Origin: Girardinichthys multiradiatus
Taxonomy: Eukaryota > Chordata > Actinopteri > Cyprinodontiformes > Goodeidae
Direction: 5' to 3'
Length of the DNA stretch: 64,000 nucleotides
Assembly: GCF_021462225.1 (NCBI RefSeq)
Contig: NC_061797.1
Span: 40,326,147 to 40,390,146, forward strand
The position numbers and the translations under genes are program-made. The notes under the pieces are model-generated. The model was not told where the DNA came from, searched no databases, and saw nothing but the letters and a program-made list of their open reading frames with translations. This document shows positions 1-11,572 of this stretch, piece after piece (the first letter of the stretch is position 1; the number at the start of each line of letters is the position of its first letter).

Positions 1-691
1 AAGTTTCCAGAGCAACATCAAAATCTTATCAGTTCGGAAATCTAAAGAACTGCAATCCTAATAGATAAAATGTGCTAAAATATAATTATTTAAATTCAGT
101 TTTTTTTTGTATTGCTCAAGTTTACCACAAATATCGCAGTGTCCTTTACAATAACATGTTAAATTCATATCTATCTATGAAGTAGTGCAATCAAAATATA
201 TAAAGAGATTCAAATTCAGTTGTACTTTAACACAGTCAAATGTCTTTTGTTATGTCAACAGATAACAAATAAATTATATAAAGCGCAGCTAACTCCCATA
301 TGGGGAAACTGGAACAGAAGGGATCCTGTTAAACTGGGATAACCAGATGAGCAATCATCTGCCACAACCACCTTGGAGTTGAGAGGACAGGAAGACAACA
401 GGAAAAACACCGGGCCAGCAGGATTTCCAGTGGTAAAGAAAAAGTACAGCATTAATGGCAGCAATGGCTTGATTAGTGGATTCATCTGGGAGAGAAATAG
501 CCAAACAGAGAAGTGCTGAGCCAGTATAACTATCTGAGATGAAAACAAATGGCAGAGATAGCAAGTTACAACAGAACTTACTTCAATGGCTTTATTCAGG
601 GAAGAGACAACGATAAACATTGAATGACAGAGCCAAGTGTGTCATCTACAAAGAGAAAACATTGAGTTATTGGGAGCGATTCACAGCACCT

Positions 692-1056
692 TCCATTGAG
701 GCCCAGTTGGTAGCACTGTTGCTTTGCAACAAGAAGGTCCTGGGTTCGACTCCTGGCCATGGGTCTTTCTGCCTGGATTTTCGCATGCTCTCCCCGTGCA
801 TGCGTGGGTTCTCTCTGGGTACTCCGGCTTCCTCCCACAGTCCAAAAACATGACACTTAGGTTAATTGGTTTCTCTAAACTGCCTTTAGGTGTGAATGGG
901 TGTGTGCATGGTTGTTTGTCCTGTGTGTGTCTGTGTTGCCCTCCGATGGACTGGCGACCTATCCAGGGTTCCCCGCCTCCAGCCCATAGACTGTTGGAGA
1001 TAGGCACCAGCTTCTACTATGGAAGAAGCAGTAGAAAATGACTGACTGACATCTTT
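692..1056 (+). mobile_element. tRNA-derived SINE, nearly full length
   Basis: This dispersed fish retroposon is transcribed by RNA polymerase III from an internal promoter. An A-box-like segment (GTTGGTAGCAC, about 701-711) is followed by a perfect B box, GGTTCGACTCC, at 743-753. Downstream is the unrelated conserved body, including the segments TCCTCCCACAGTCC and ATGGACTGGCGACCTATCC, and the tail ends in a short GACT repeat at 1046-1056. It has no coding capacity. It lies within the older LINE copy, so it inserted later. Clear target-site duplications were not identified. Confidence 0.75.
743..753 (+). promoter_or_regulatory. Pol III B box inside the SINE
   Basis: GGTTCGACTCC matches the tRNA-type B-box consensus GGTTCGANTCC exactly. 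It is the internal promoter element bound by TFIIIC. It sits about 40 bases after the A-box-like segment, the usual tRNA spacing. Whether it is still active cannot be told from sequence. Confidence 0.6.
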
Positions 1057-1590
1057 TGGTGTGACAAGTGCAAATGATACAAAAATGGAGAGCAGGAAAA
1101 AATAGCAGAGGAAAGGAAAAGTGGTTATGTCCTCCAGCAGCCAAGGCCTGTAGCAGCAAGCTACTGAGATAGTTCATGAAAACCTAAACTACTCCAACTC
1201 TAAGCTTTATCAAAAAGTAAAGTTTTAAGCCTAGTTTTACAAGTAGAAACTAGGTTTGCTCCACAGACAAAAACTGCTGAGCTTGTTCCTGCAGTGAGAG
1301 TGAAGTGCTGTTTTGGGAACAATCAAATATTTTATACAAGATGGAGATAGACTATTAAAATATGTATATATAAGAACAAGAACTGTATATTATATTCTGG
1401 ATTTAACAGAGACAATAAGGAGAAGCAAAAATTAAATAATTATAATTTCTCCTTTTGATTCTCACCATAGCTCTCGCTGCAGCATTTTGTATAAGCTTTT
1501 AACAAAACTTGTGGACTTTTTTTGGATAAAACAGAATTCCAATTGATCAAGTAAAAAAAATACATGCACTAGTTTGGACTAATGGACTAA

Positions 1591-4140
1591 TACATGTTCC
1601 ATTTTCACAGAACAAGGTATGGGTTGGTAAACCTTTGTGGAGGACACAGGCTGAGGAAGGTCATGAACACTTATATGTGAGCCTTCAAAGCAATAGTGTC
1701 TCTATATTGGTTATTGAAAGAGGGAGAGAGAGAGGGAGACAAGTCCCTATTTGTCTACTAACAGCATTATCAAGAGAACGCAGGACTGTGGATGGCCAGC
1801 AGCAACAGGAAGGATTTGAAGTTGCTCTTGGATTGTGAGTCTGTCCCACGTAATGCTAAACACAATTATGCAAACTTTTTGCTGTGCGAACAACACAAAA
1901 TAATGACTTTAATATATGCCCTTACCTCTAGCTAGTGTTTTGTATGCAAATTAGGTTTGATTCCAGGGATGAAGAGGCGGAGTGTCTCTTGCATCCATCC
2001 ATCTTTTGTTGGCGGGCGGATTAAGGGAGATCTGTTATGGTTTGTTAACATGAGAGCTTTTGATTCGAATTGAAACGAAACCATGTGTAGAATTAGATTA
2101 AAGACAATGTGTGATGAGTGGAGGCCCAGGCATGTTGCTGGACTTCACCCGCCCATACGGCAACACTCGCCACTGTGGTCCCATTGTTTGTCCGGCTTCT
2201 GTTGTGAAGTGGGGTTTTTGTCCTGACTTTTTTTGTTCTGTAATGGGCTATAATAACTTATATAAATCACAGCTACTGAGCCGAAGCTCCTCTGTTTGGG
2301 CTTGGCATTGATGGAAGGCACAGCTCTCTGGAGGACCTGTGTGCAGGAAATATTGTGTACGGCGAAGGAAAGTTTGAAAGTCAGCGGGCTTTAGGTTTGA
2401 CAGTGTTGTTCTGTTGTGAAGGGAATCAACCTGGGGTTTACTTCTGGGGAGCAAGGTCAAATAAAGAGAGAGGAAAGCTTTGATAGTGATCTACAAACAG
2501 TGTGTTAAACCAGTGCAGGTGAAGATGTAAAAAAATAAAACATTTACAAAAGGATCTGCGTTGGTATGAATTTCTTTCCTCTTCTCTACCTTGCCTGAAG
2601 GCATTTTTGGACATCAAAAAGAAATTGAGGAAAAAATGATGATTATAATATCAGGCCGCTCTTATTAAAAGGAGTAAGCTAACATTAATAGAAAAGAGAG
2701 CATAAATATGCTGTTGGAAACTGCACTGTGTTTTTCTAATCCTAACTAACCTAAGTGAAGGTGGGCATTTGTAAAAGTGTGCAGGGATGATAAATGATGG
2801 AATCAGGAATTAGTCTCAGCCCTCACTGTGTTGATTACTAGTTAGTGATGTTTTGTCAATAGCGGGACCCACATCGTCTTGTAAGCTTTGGGCGGTGTGT
2901 TTAGTTTGCACTGCTGGGAATTGTCCGTAACTCTGTTTTGCATTGAAAATAGCCCAAAGGAAAAGTGTTGGAGGGAGGGTGCAAAGAGTAACCACTGATT
3001 AATTATGCACATCCTTGATTGTGACATGCTATCTGCTGCTATTAATGGGCAAGGATAATCACTCCGGATTGTAATTGTAGCCTCTGACTTCGGAAGTACG
3101 CTGTATCCAACATCAATCTTCATACAAAACCCCACAACGGTGGCGAAGAACTTCATTCGCGACTGTCATCCAGTCTCCGACTCATTTTCGGGAGAGAACA
3201 GAAGAGCTAAGGAGACATGGGGGCAGGAAGGGTGGAGGTTGCTCTATATTGTGTCAGCCATAGAAAAGGCAAGTCAGAACTGGGAACTGGGATATTACCG
3301 TACACTGCTTGAGGTGATGAAAAATAATTAGAGATGTGTGTGGAAGAAAAAATATGTGTTTTGAGGTGTATGAAAGTTTTTGCAGCTTTCATTGTTTGGA
3401 ATTTTAATTCAGCTCTAAATGAGGGTCATTACTCTCACTCATACATGGTAATATTGGAACTTGGGAAAGAAATATCACATTAAGATGTTAAAAGATGAGC
3501 TAATAAGAACGTAACACTATTTTAAAGAATCTAGAACTGCCACAGAGTTTTTTCAGGAGTTGTATTTGCTATAAAATGTGTCTTTGGAAATGTGAATGTC
3601 TGTCAAATGCCACAGCTGTAATAACTCTGCCTAATAAAAGAAAATATAAAGATGATGAATGGACAATTTATTCCCTATTTTATCCAATTTCAGCTCATTT
3701 TTTTCATTAAAAGCTCAAACCGTATAAAAAGTAACACAGTGAAACTGAGCCCAGATCTCAATTATCTTTTCCCTCCTTTAAAAAAAAAAACATCTGGTTG
3801 TTTAAAAGCTCAAATGAAATGAAGAATATAATTAGAGAGTAGGAAAACTTTTAGTGGAGAATTTCAGAAAGCAGAGCATTTGTAGCTTTAAATGTAGTAT
3901 TTGGTTTTCGGTCAGTGTTTCCTGACCAGCCAGACTGCTGAGACTCTCAACTCATTTCTCTATATTCTACCTTCTGTGACTAAGCCTATCTGCTGTCATG
4001 CTTTGCATCTATATGTGGCTTAGATAATTCAGAGAAAAGCACAGTATTGGTATATATATGTCAGCGGGTGTAAGAGTAAAGGCAGCTTTGAGGTACAGCG
4101 TTTGCTTGATAGGTGATGGGGCAAAAATAAGAAAGCAGAG
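1591..4140. other. Intronic, no gene; two complex-looking blocks
   Basis: No recognisable repeat or exon was found. A purine run (GAGGGAGAG type) lies at 1719-1742. Blocks 2100-2460 and 2860-3190 have mixed base composition, and the second contains a TTAATTATGCAC homeodomain/POU-like string near 2998-3010. The rest is AT-rich with A and T runs. Open frames here are short and unremarkable. Confidence 0.4.
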
Positions 4141-4149
4141 GAGCGAAAA

Positions 4150-4560
4150 CAGGTGTGAGAATTGAGGAGAAATCCGTTTTTTTGGTTCTTTCAGGCCGAC
4201 TGGTGAGGCAGAACAAACTGCGACTGCTTTGGAGAGACACATTAACTGTAACTGCCCTTGATCTGGCAGCGCTTAGAATGCTGTCGGCATGGCTAATAAA
4301 CACTTCATTTAGTTTTAATGGTGCCGGCGCCTCTCGGCAGCCTTCAAAAGTACCCTTTATTTGGGTCATTTACGGCTCTTCCTTGAGAAGCACCCAAGGG
4401 ACGGCAGATCCAGTCCACATCACTGTCTGCCGGAGCACTCCCGGCCTGGGGAAGATTAATAGGGCTATCTGGGAAAAATAAATAAGTGATGGGCTTTACC
4501 CCTGCCAAACAGCCCTAAGAGCTTATTAAGGCAAACTGAGTGAAGATGGGTTGTAAGAGA
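4150..4560. promoter_or_regulatory. Candidate conserved non-coding enhancer
   Basis: This block is free of recognisable repeats and has balanced composition, unlike the AT-rich flanks. It holds a GATCTGGCAGCGC stretch, a GCCGGCGCC palindrome near 4322-4330 and a GATTAAT homeodomain-type core near 4453-4459. The longest open frame crossing it lacks protein-like features and splice sites. Enhancer status is inferred from the fto/irx context and the sequence texture only. Confidence 0.3.
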
Positions 4561-4724
4561 AAGATGTTTTAATTTGAATCTTTCACCTTTTAATGTGGGG
4601 CCAAGCTAGTCCTTTTCTTAATTTCATTCATTTTTACAGTTTTAACTCCACTCTGCTGTCTGCCTCTTATGTCTCCATGCTCTTCTTCTGCAGTAATTGT
4701 AAACACCACAATTATGGATTGTGT

Positions 4725-5045
4725 GAGACTTAATTATAGTTTGTGGAGAGCCCCTGGGGGAACTCTGGCGGAATGCTGTGGCTGATAAAAATGCCAGCTC
4801 ATCAGCATCCCTTCAATGATGGTGAGCCCCAGTGAGGGTTGACCAAAGGGAACCGTTCCCCCAGGGCCCCAGTGGCTGACGGACCAATTAGTATTAGTCA
4901 GGAATTAATCTTAACAGGACGCAGTCACTCAAACAGGTCCTCCCAAGGTGAGGAGGAATTAATGGGATTGCCTTATTGGTTATTGCTGCTGTTGTCTTCT
5001 AGGCCATTCCCCACTCTGTGCGTGGGCTTAGGAGTCTCGATAGAC
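4725..5045. promoter_or_regulatory. Candidate conserved enhancer with clustered TAAT sites
   Basis: Four AATTA-type homeodomain cores occur in about 240 bases: TTAATTATA (about 4730-4738), CAATTAG (4885-4891), GAATTAATC (4902-4910) and GAATTAATG (about 4957-4965). The sequence between them is GC-balanced and non-repetitive. This arrangement is typical of developmental enhancers near homeobox genes, but homeodomain cores are common by chance. No expression or conservation data are available. Confidence 0.35.
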
Positions 5046-5329
5046 TAGATTGCCCTGTAGCAGACATGTGTTCCTCTGCATGCGTCTGATCAAGACATAA
5101 CTTGGAGGAAGCCCAGAAATTTAAAAACAATCAAACCAGAGGAGAACGTTTCCTGTATTACTGTTTTTTCGAGGTGCATTCCAGATATGTTTAGGGATTT
5201 TTGGGTTTTTATTAACTTTGTGTTTAAATTGTAGCAGTAACTCCTTGTATTCACACATTTAAAGACCCATTGTCAAATCTCATCAGCAGTAGCTCATATT
5301 GTGATCCATGTCCCATTTGACTATTGATT

Positions 5330-5720
5330 TTTAAGGAGCGTGGCTCCATTAAGGTCCTGCCCGGGGGTGTGGAAGGGTCAGCAGGGGAAGTTGTGGGCTG
5401 CCGTGACCTCAGCTGCAGTTTACAATCGATTACCTTTGACTGGGAAGGGAGAAAGTCCTGGGGAAGTAAGCACAGGGCCCCACATGCGATTAAGCTACAT
5501 TAGCCCTTTGGTCAGAGCTGTTCCAGAGGTTGAAGTAAGTTAATTAGCAGTTTCTTATGATATCAGTGATGACAGGGGTAGAGCAGCAAGCATTGATTTG
5601 GCTTTATTCCATTTCAGCCTTGGAGACCAACAGGAAAAGAACCGGGTATTGCAAACCAGCTGCTTTGTAATTGAGCGCAAAGGGCACATGATTACCTGGA
5701 AGTGATTAGGAAACACTAAT
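5330..5720. promoter_or_regulatory. Candidate conserved non-coding block
   Basis: This repeat-free segment of mixed composition includes CAATCGATTACC (about 5422-5433) and GATTAAGC and GTTAATTAGC homeodomain-type sites. It ends where the AT-rich sequence before the next Tc1 remnant begins. A 67-codon open frame crosses it but shows no family signature. The call rests on texture only. Confidence 0.25.
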
Positions 5721-5867
5721 CTCTTAAGACTACTAATATTTAAACTAGATGTAAGTATATATTGTAATATAAATGTATTGAGAAATTCTCATTAGGGAGC
5801 AAGATGTCTCATTATTGAAAACATACCGTATTTCAACAAAACTAAATGTGCTCTTTATGATACCCAT

Positions 5868-6590
5868 ATAGTGTCTTGTAAATGTATTCATACTTCAAAC
5901 TTTTTCACATCTTGTTACTATACAACCTCAAACTTCAATGTAATTCTTTTTTTTTTTTTTTGTCTCTAAACTTTAACTGGGCCATTTTAACACACGAGTA
6001 TGCTTTAATCAAAACCATTCTATTTTAGCTCTGTAGGCTGTGTAGGATCATCATTCCTTGTAGCTTCATTCATTTTCCCAATAATTCTGAGTAGTTTTCA
6101 TGTCCCTGCTGAAGAAAAGCATCCCCACAACATGATGCTGCCACCACCATATTTCACTGTGGGGATAGTGTGTTTGTACAGTATGTTTCATGTTGGCCAA
6201 AAAGTAAAATGTTTAAATTTTGGGAATTTCCAGTAAGGGCATTTGTGGAATGCAAACCTTATACTGTTTGTGTCAACATATTCTCCCACCTGAGCTGTCC
6301 ATTTTTGCAGCTCCTCCAGCGTTAGTGTGGACCTCTTGACTGCCTCTCTGATAATTGTCCTCCTTCCCTGGGCTGCATGATTAGGTGGAAGGTATTATGG
6401 TAGGTTTGAAGTTGTGGCATACTCTTTGAATTTTTGGAGGATGTATTAAAATGTGCTCTGTTGAGTGTTTGAAACGTCTCTACACCTCCACCCCTAACCT
6501 CTCATTGGACTTTATGACAGCATTTGTTTACAAATGGTCTCTTATGTTCACACTTCATAGAACAGCTGAATTTATAAAGTAGGCAGAGGT

Positions 6591-6639
<49 letters not shown>

Positions 6640-6782
6640 CTAATTGTGGGACTTTTCAAGGCAGTTGATTACACTACATTTTATTTATTGATGTCAGAGC
6701 AAAGTGGCCTGTAAACAAATGCACACCACACATTTTACATTTTTATTTGCGAAAAACATTTTAAACCTTGTATCCTTTTCCT
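5868..6782 (-). mobile_element. Decayed Tc1/mariner element, transposase antisense
   Basis: Both ends resemble the Tc1-type terminal inverted repeat, with the GTATTCATAC-like string near 5883 at the left. The antisense of the transposase core is visible at about 6090-6170, where CATCCCCACAACATGATG reverse-translates to the HxxLWGC-type motif. The N-terminal helix-turn-helix region lies near 6290-6430. The copy is about 0.9 kb, shorter than an intact element, so it carries internal deletions. An A run and a TA microsatellite sit inside it. No open frame survives. Confidence 0.8.
6591..6638. repeat. A-run followed by (TA)n microsatellite
   Basis: Sixteen A residues are followed directly by about 16 TA units, all inside the Tc1 remnant. 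The tract is likely to be length-polymorphic. Confidence 0.9.
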
Positions 6783-9710
6783 AGGTTTGTTGTTTTAACG
6801 TCACAAAATGTGATAAGGTTTGAGATGAATGAATTATTTTGCAAGTGACTAGATTTGTGGAAATGGGACATAAATCTAATGATGTTTTTACTATGCATCT
6901 TATCACGTAGCTAAACATAATGTGTGTTCCTTGGCCTTTTATTTGTCCTAAGCTTACTTCTCCAGAGATAAATGAAAGGTGTAGAGATGCCAGAACATGA
7001 TAGTTTCTGTCTCCCATAGTTACCACATCTTGAACACCTCCCTGTTTCATCACTTCTTAGCAGTATTCCCTTTGTTGTTTGGCAGCCATTTTCTTTATTT
7101 GGCATCATACTCTGTTTTTGTCATTATTTTTAAAGGCTTCATTGTAGCTTTTTTTGACACACTGTCTTTTTACCTCTCTGCTGGTCGCACAGAGCTCTCT
7201 TTGTTAAATAAAAATCTTTGCCAACAGATCACTCACACGCTTTGTTCTTTCTCCTTTACAGTGCACTACTTTCAATATTGTTTGTTTTACCAGGAGCTAA
7301 ACTGCGTTACACCTTCTTTTTCTCTCTGTAATGCTCCATCTCCGCCTGTCTGTTTTTTGCTCGAGGCCCAGCCAGGCAAAGTGAACAGCGACAGATGAAG
7401 CACCTTCTCTGTCAGCAGTGTTGGAGGGAATTAATCACAATTCAGTAAGTGCTCTGATGAGGATTCCAAGATCCTTGTTAGAGATAGAGCCATCAGGTGT
7501 GTCTGATTCATCATTTGCTGACAGCAGCCTCGGGCAGGACACCGAGCCAGATATTAAGGCCTGTTTAGGACCAAGTCCTACTCTCAGGTGCTGTTGATCA
7601 TGAGAGCTCAGAACTTGAAGTTAATATCCATCTGACCTCCCAAATTAGAGTTAAAATGCTGGCGTGCTGCGTTGTCAGGTTCTTGGACAACCAGAACAAG
7701 AGCTCAAGGATCTGTAGAACTAGTGATAGTTTTAAAGTCAAAATCTGGATAGTTTCCAGTAACTTCATGCACACACCCAAATAAAAATACATACACACTA
7801 TTCATAACGTTATTGTTCAGCTCCACTGGAAGGCAGGCAGACACCGAACAGACAAATTCCTTTGCATATTAGTGGCTATATGTAGCCATGTCTTTACTTG
7901 TCAAGGAAGAGGTTCATCTCCTCTGCAGACAGGCGGTGTGTTATGCCCTTATAACAAATGTCTGACACAGCATCAGATAAGAACACACACCTGAGGCCAA
8001 TGAGGTCCAATAGGATAAGAGAACAGGTTGAAAAACAATAAATACCCCTAAAATAGGAAAAATGTTAAGTGTTTTGGTATTGAAGGAGTTTAAGTGATGT
8101 GTGCTTTGTGTCTGCACCAAGCTGCACATTCCTCACGATAATTTACAACACCGCTTCGAGCAGCTTGTTTAATTCTGGAGCCCAAATTAAAGCGTTTGTG
8201 GCATATTGGCATATTTTTCTTGTTAAGAAATGTTTAAGGTAGAGAGAGACATGGCAGTAATTGCAGGTTTGACTAAGGGTTCGAGTTTAGTTAGCAGACA
8301 TCAACATTCGCCCCCCTAACCCTCCTTCTCTCCCCGGCCTGGGAAGAGAAATAGGATAAAAAGATAATGTTGCAGATGAAGCATGAGAGAGATATGTCAT
8401 CATCTTAACTGTTTCACAGCTGGGGATTCACATGGATACTGCTGAGAAGTTCTAGAGTACAGCAGGAAACATTTGAGAAGAAGATAAACAAAAAAGCAAT
8501 AAAAAGTAACTGGGACACAAATTAAGAATGAGGACATATCAGCCTGTAATAGCGGTAGCATAACAAACACAAGCCAAAATTAGCCTCTCACAATAAACTG
8601 ACAAGGGTATAAAAACAAGCCTGCATGTATGTTGTGAGATTATAATGAGGCATTGATTGTTTGTCCTCAATTTCCATTTTAGTTTCCTCTCAAACAGAAG
8701 GCAGATACTTGTAAACATCCATACCTTTTTCTTTACTCTTCTCGTCAGCTGTTCCTTTGACTTTCTCTAGGTGCCACACGGATGTAGAGCATCTAGATCC
8801 GAGGACCCATGTCACTTCCTGTTTGCAGGAGGGCTTCCTGTTTACCTGACCAGGTTTTACCTGACCTTCTGTTCCTGGGCTGCTGTTCATTGCCTGGTTT
8901 GCAACCATCTGAGTGTTGCAGTTTTCAGGGATGTTTGTTTGCGCTGGCTTTTACTGTGCCATTTCCTAACTGCCAGTGTGGCAAGACAGGAATGTGCTAT
9001 CACTTGTTTTTGGTTTGTGGAGTGAGAAAGCCCAATTATCAGGGGTCCTTGTGCCTGCTTGCCATTGCAGTTGAGCTGCACATGTGTGTGTGTGAGTGTG
9101 TGTTGAGGTTGTTCTGGTGAGCAGCTGTCCCAGGCCCGACTGGCAGTGATGGCAGGGGATGGTTATGGCTACGGCGCTGACAGCAAGAAGGGAGGAAAAA
9201 AAGCAGACAGACTCATAAGGGACACCTCATGTACTGTGTGCTGCCACCCTGGTACCGCTAAGCAGCCAGCACCCACTGTCTGTCTCCTCACCACTTTTAA
9301 CTGCTGTCTGATGTTGTAAAATCCTGAATGTGACGCTGCAGTTGAAATTCTCAGAGTTTACACAATATGTGTGGCCAATTAGAGCTAGGGTTATTACACT
9401 GATGTATAAATTATAGTCTATTATTCCTTTTCCCTCATGTTGACCGTTAAATACTGTGCCATTAGCTACTTTACCAGCTGTGATGGTGGCCCATGAGGAC
9501 ACACAGTCTGTCAGAGTGTTTGTAACCAGCATTGGCACACAGTGCCTGCAAGAAGTTGACACTTTTCTGGGAGACCCACATATTGTGCCTGCTAAAAGCA
9601 AAAGAACAGCACACAGAGGAGTGTTTGTGCTGAACTGGCCATATACACTGTTGATGGGTTTGTCATTGCTGCAGGGTTGTGGAGACAATACTTGAGTCAA
9701 ACTAAAGAAA
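6783..9710. other. Intronic, no gene; one enhancer-like block
   Basis: No repeat family or exon was recognised. The 7330-7600 part is complex and GC-balanced with GGAATTAATCAC (about 7425-7436), and may be a regulatory block. A short TG-rich run lies at 9083-9103. The 157-codon minus-strand open frame at 9227-9700 has no recognisable domain, no flanking splice-site logic and no codon-like periodicity by eye. Confidence 0.35.
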
Positions 9711-10268
9711 TACCGTGCCTTTTTAAAGTATTCACACCTTGTGGATTTTTTTTTACGTATTGTCTTATTGCAACCAAAAACTTGAATGTTTTTTTCTGTG
9801 GAGTTTTATGTGGCACATCAACAAAAAGTATTGCATAACTGTGAAGTAGAAGGAACGTGATACTTTTTCAATAACAATTTTACTAATTAAAATCTGAAAA
9901 GTGTAGCAAGTATTTGTATTCAGTTCCCCTTTTAAGAATACCCTTAAATGAAATCCAGTGCAACCAACTGTCCTTAAAAGTCACCAAATAAGTTCATAAA
10001 TTCCAACTCTGTGTAATTTGATATAATGTGCTTTTGTGAAGGCCATTCTAACAGATTCATCTGACTATGAACACACTTCTTAACCTTCTGGAAGATGTTT
10101 ACAGAATAGTTAAAGTTGCTATTTGAATGGTTTGTCCATCAACAAATTGGACAATGTGCATGTATAAGTAGACACTTTTCGCTTAATAGTGTATATTGAT
10201 GTTTTTTGGTGTAATGTGACAAAACATATCAAAGTATAAGAGGTACAAATACTTTTGCAAGGACCCCT
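9711..10268 (+). mobile_element. Deleted Tc1-type element (MITE-like), both ends present
   Basis: The left end (AAAGTATTCACACC, near 9725) and the right end (ACAAATACTTTTGCAAGG) are the inverted ends of the same Tc1 family found elsewhere here. The internal sequence follows the region upstream of the transposase start (AAAGTCACCAAATAAGTTC, near 9977-9995) in the orientation that places the transposase on the + strand. That makes it one of only two Tc1 copies in this orientation. Most of the coding region is missing. Confidence 0.65.
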
Positions 10269-10389
10269 GTTAAATCTGTTAATTTTAAGGGAATTTGTTT
10301 TAATAGTTTTAGCTAAAATGTAAGCAGGCATTTGCATTCAGCTTAACAATACTCAAATTAATACAGTAAAACTGAAATATATTTCTATC

Positions 10390-10900
10390 CAAGACGCCTG
10401 TCCCCTGTTTGATTTGTCTTCGGTGCTCCTGCGCTGTGGGCAGTGTTGTGTGTGACGCAGCATTGACTCACCACCTCATATCCAGTGTTGCAGCATAGTG
10501 AGCGGTGTCTAATGGAGCCTCTGATGAATAATGAGTCCATACACTGGTAATGTTCTGTGCGGAGTAACGGCTGCATTGGTTTCTGTCCTGTTAACTCTGC
10601 TGCTGTAAGATTGATTGTGGTGTGCACCCCAGTCATACAAAGACACTTCATTGCTTGGCAATGAAAATAAAGCTTCTCCCGCGGAAATGAAGAGCAATGC
10701 CACCGTGGTACGGCAGACCCGCGGCGGGCCTGGAAACAACCACATCCCTCAGTGTCGCTATGAGTGAGTGACACACCATGAAATATGCACAGCGTCTGTA
10801 AGACTTGTTTGTTTACACACTGCTGTGTGTTAATTGAGGTGTGGCACAGTTTATTTTTGCTGCAGTTGAAACGAACTTAAGTCCCCCCGATTAGGGCCCT
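10390..10900. promoter_or_regulatory. Candidate conserved enhancer in fto intron
   Basis: This long, repeat-free, compositionally balanced block starts abruptly after the AT-rich end of the Tc1 copy. It contains several elements of regulatory type: an inverted repeat CATTGCTTGGCAATG at 10649-10663, AATGAATAATGAGTC near 10525, and GCGGAAATGAAG near 10682. The crossing minus-strand open frame of 129 codons shows no known domain. Regulatory function is inferred, not shown. Confidence 0.33.
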
Positions 10901-11328
10901 CACCTTACTTCAGAGATCCTCCACCAAGACTCTTCTTCAAATTACACATGACACTGTGAAGAAACATCTAATAGAAGTGTGTAATGGGCTCTGATGACAA
11001 ACTACACGGTTGGAAGACCATGTAATCTCCCCGCAATTAATTAAAGTGTGTCCTGTGGATGTGTGTGTGCGTGTGTGTTTTTGCAGTTTGTTTCCTTCTC
11101 TCATTCCCTTTCTCTCTCGACGAGCCTAACCAGATGCCACCAAATAACTTAAATAACATTGCCTGTCAACAGTAAAAAATGAAGAGCCGTACCCTAACAA
11201 AGAAAGGTACTTAGAGCTAGCAGAGAGAGGCAGATGCGGGGTTATTTGTGCTCCAGTGCTTCTCAGTGTCCCGGTAAGGGTCCTCCACAGCTCAACATCT
11301 GTACCTCCACCCGCCTAATTACCCACAG

Positions 11329-11342
11329 CCCCCCCCCCCCCC
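11329..11342 (+). repeat. Poly-C run followed by CCA repeats
   Basis: Fourteen C residues are followed by an (ACC)n-like stretch up to about 11365. This is a low-complexity tract with G-rich potential on the minus strand. Confidence 0.85.
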
Positions 11343-11572
11343 AACCACCACCACCACCCCACCCTGCCAAATGAGTCTGTCACTAACTCAAAGCTTGCTG
11401 AGGAGACTTAGAAGGCAAAGATGATTATGAGGAGAGCTTGTCCTGCTGCTCTTTTTGATGTATTTTCGCTGTTTAGTATTTTGTTTCTGCCACATCTAAT
11501 TGTTCCTACTTCTGAGACAGTAACGTTGCCCAGCCTGTGAATTACACACCAGTGTATTTTTTTTTTTGCATG

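Larger units (their letters stand above)
295..1590 (-). mobile_element. Degenerate CR1/L2-type LINE 3' region, interrupted by a SINE
   Basis: The + strand shows the antisense of a LINE end. From 1126 to 1560 it follows the end of the reverse-transcriptase ORF as known from fish LINEs (the antisense of an NAAARV-type motif near 1478-1487, and a terminal segment near 1200-1250). From 345 to 690 and 1057 to 1130 it follows the same 3' UTR sequence seen at 34.5-35.0 kb. Both flanks of the SINE at 692-1056 belong to this one copy. Many indels and stop codons show it is old and inactive. Confidence 0.6.

Noticed and set aside
692..770. Functional tRNA gene
   Set aside because: The A/B-box region is the head of a SINE with a long unrelated body; there is no cloverleaf acceptor stem.
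9227..9700. 157-codon minus-strand open frame
   Set aside because: No domain, no splice context and no similarity to the surrounding Tc1 families.
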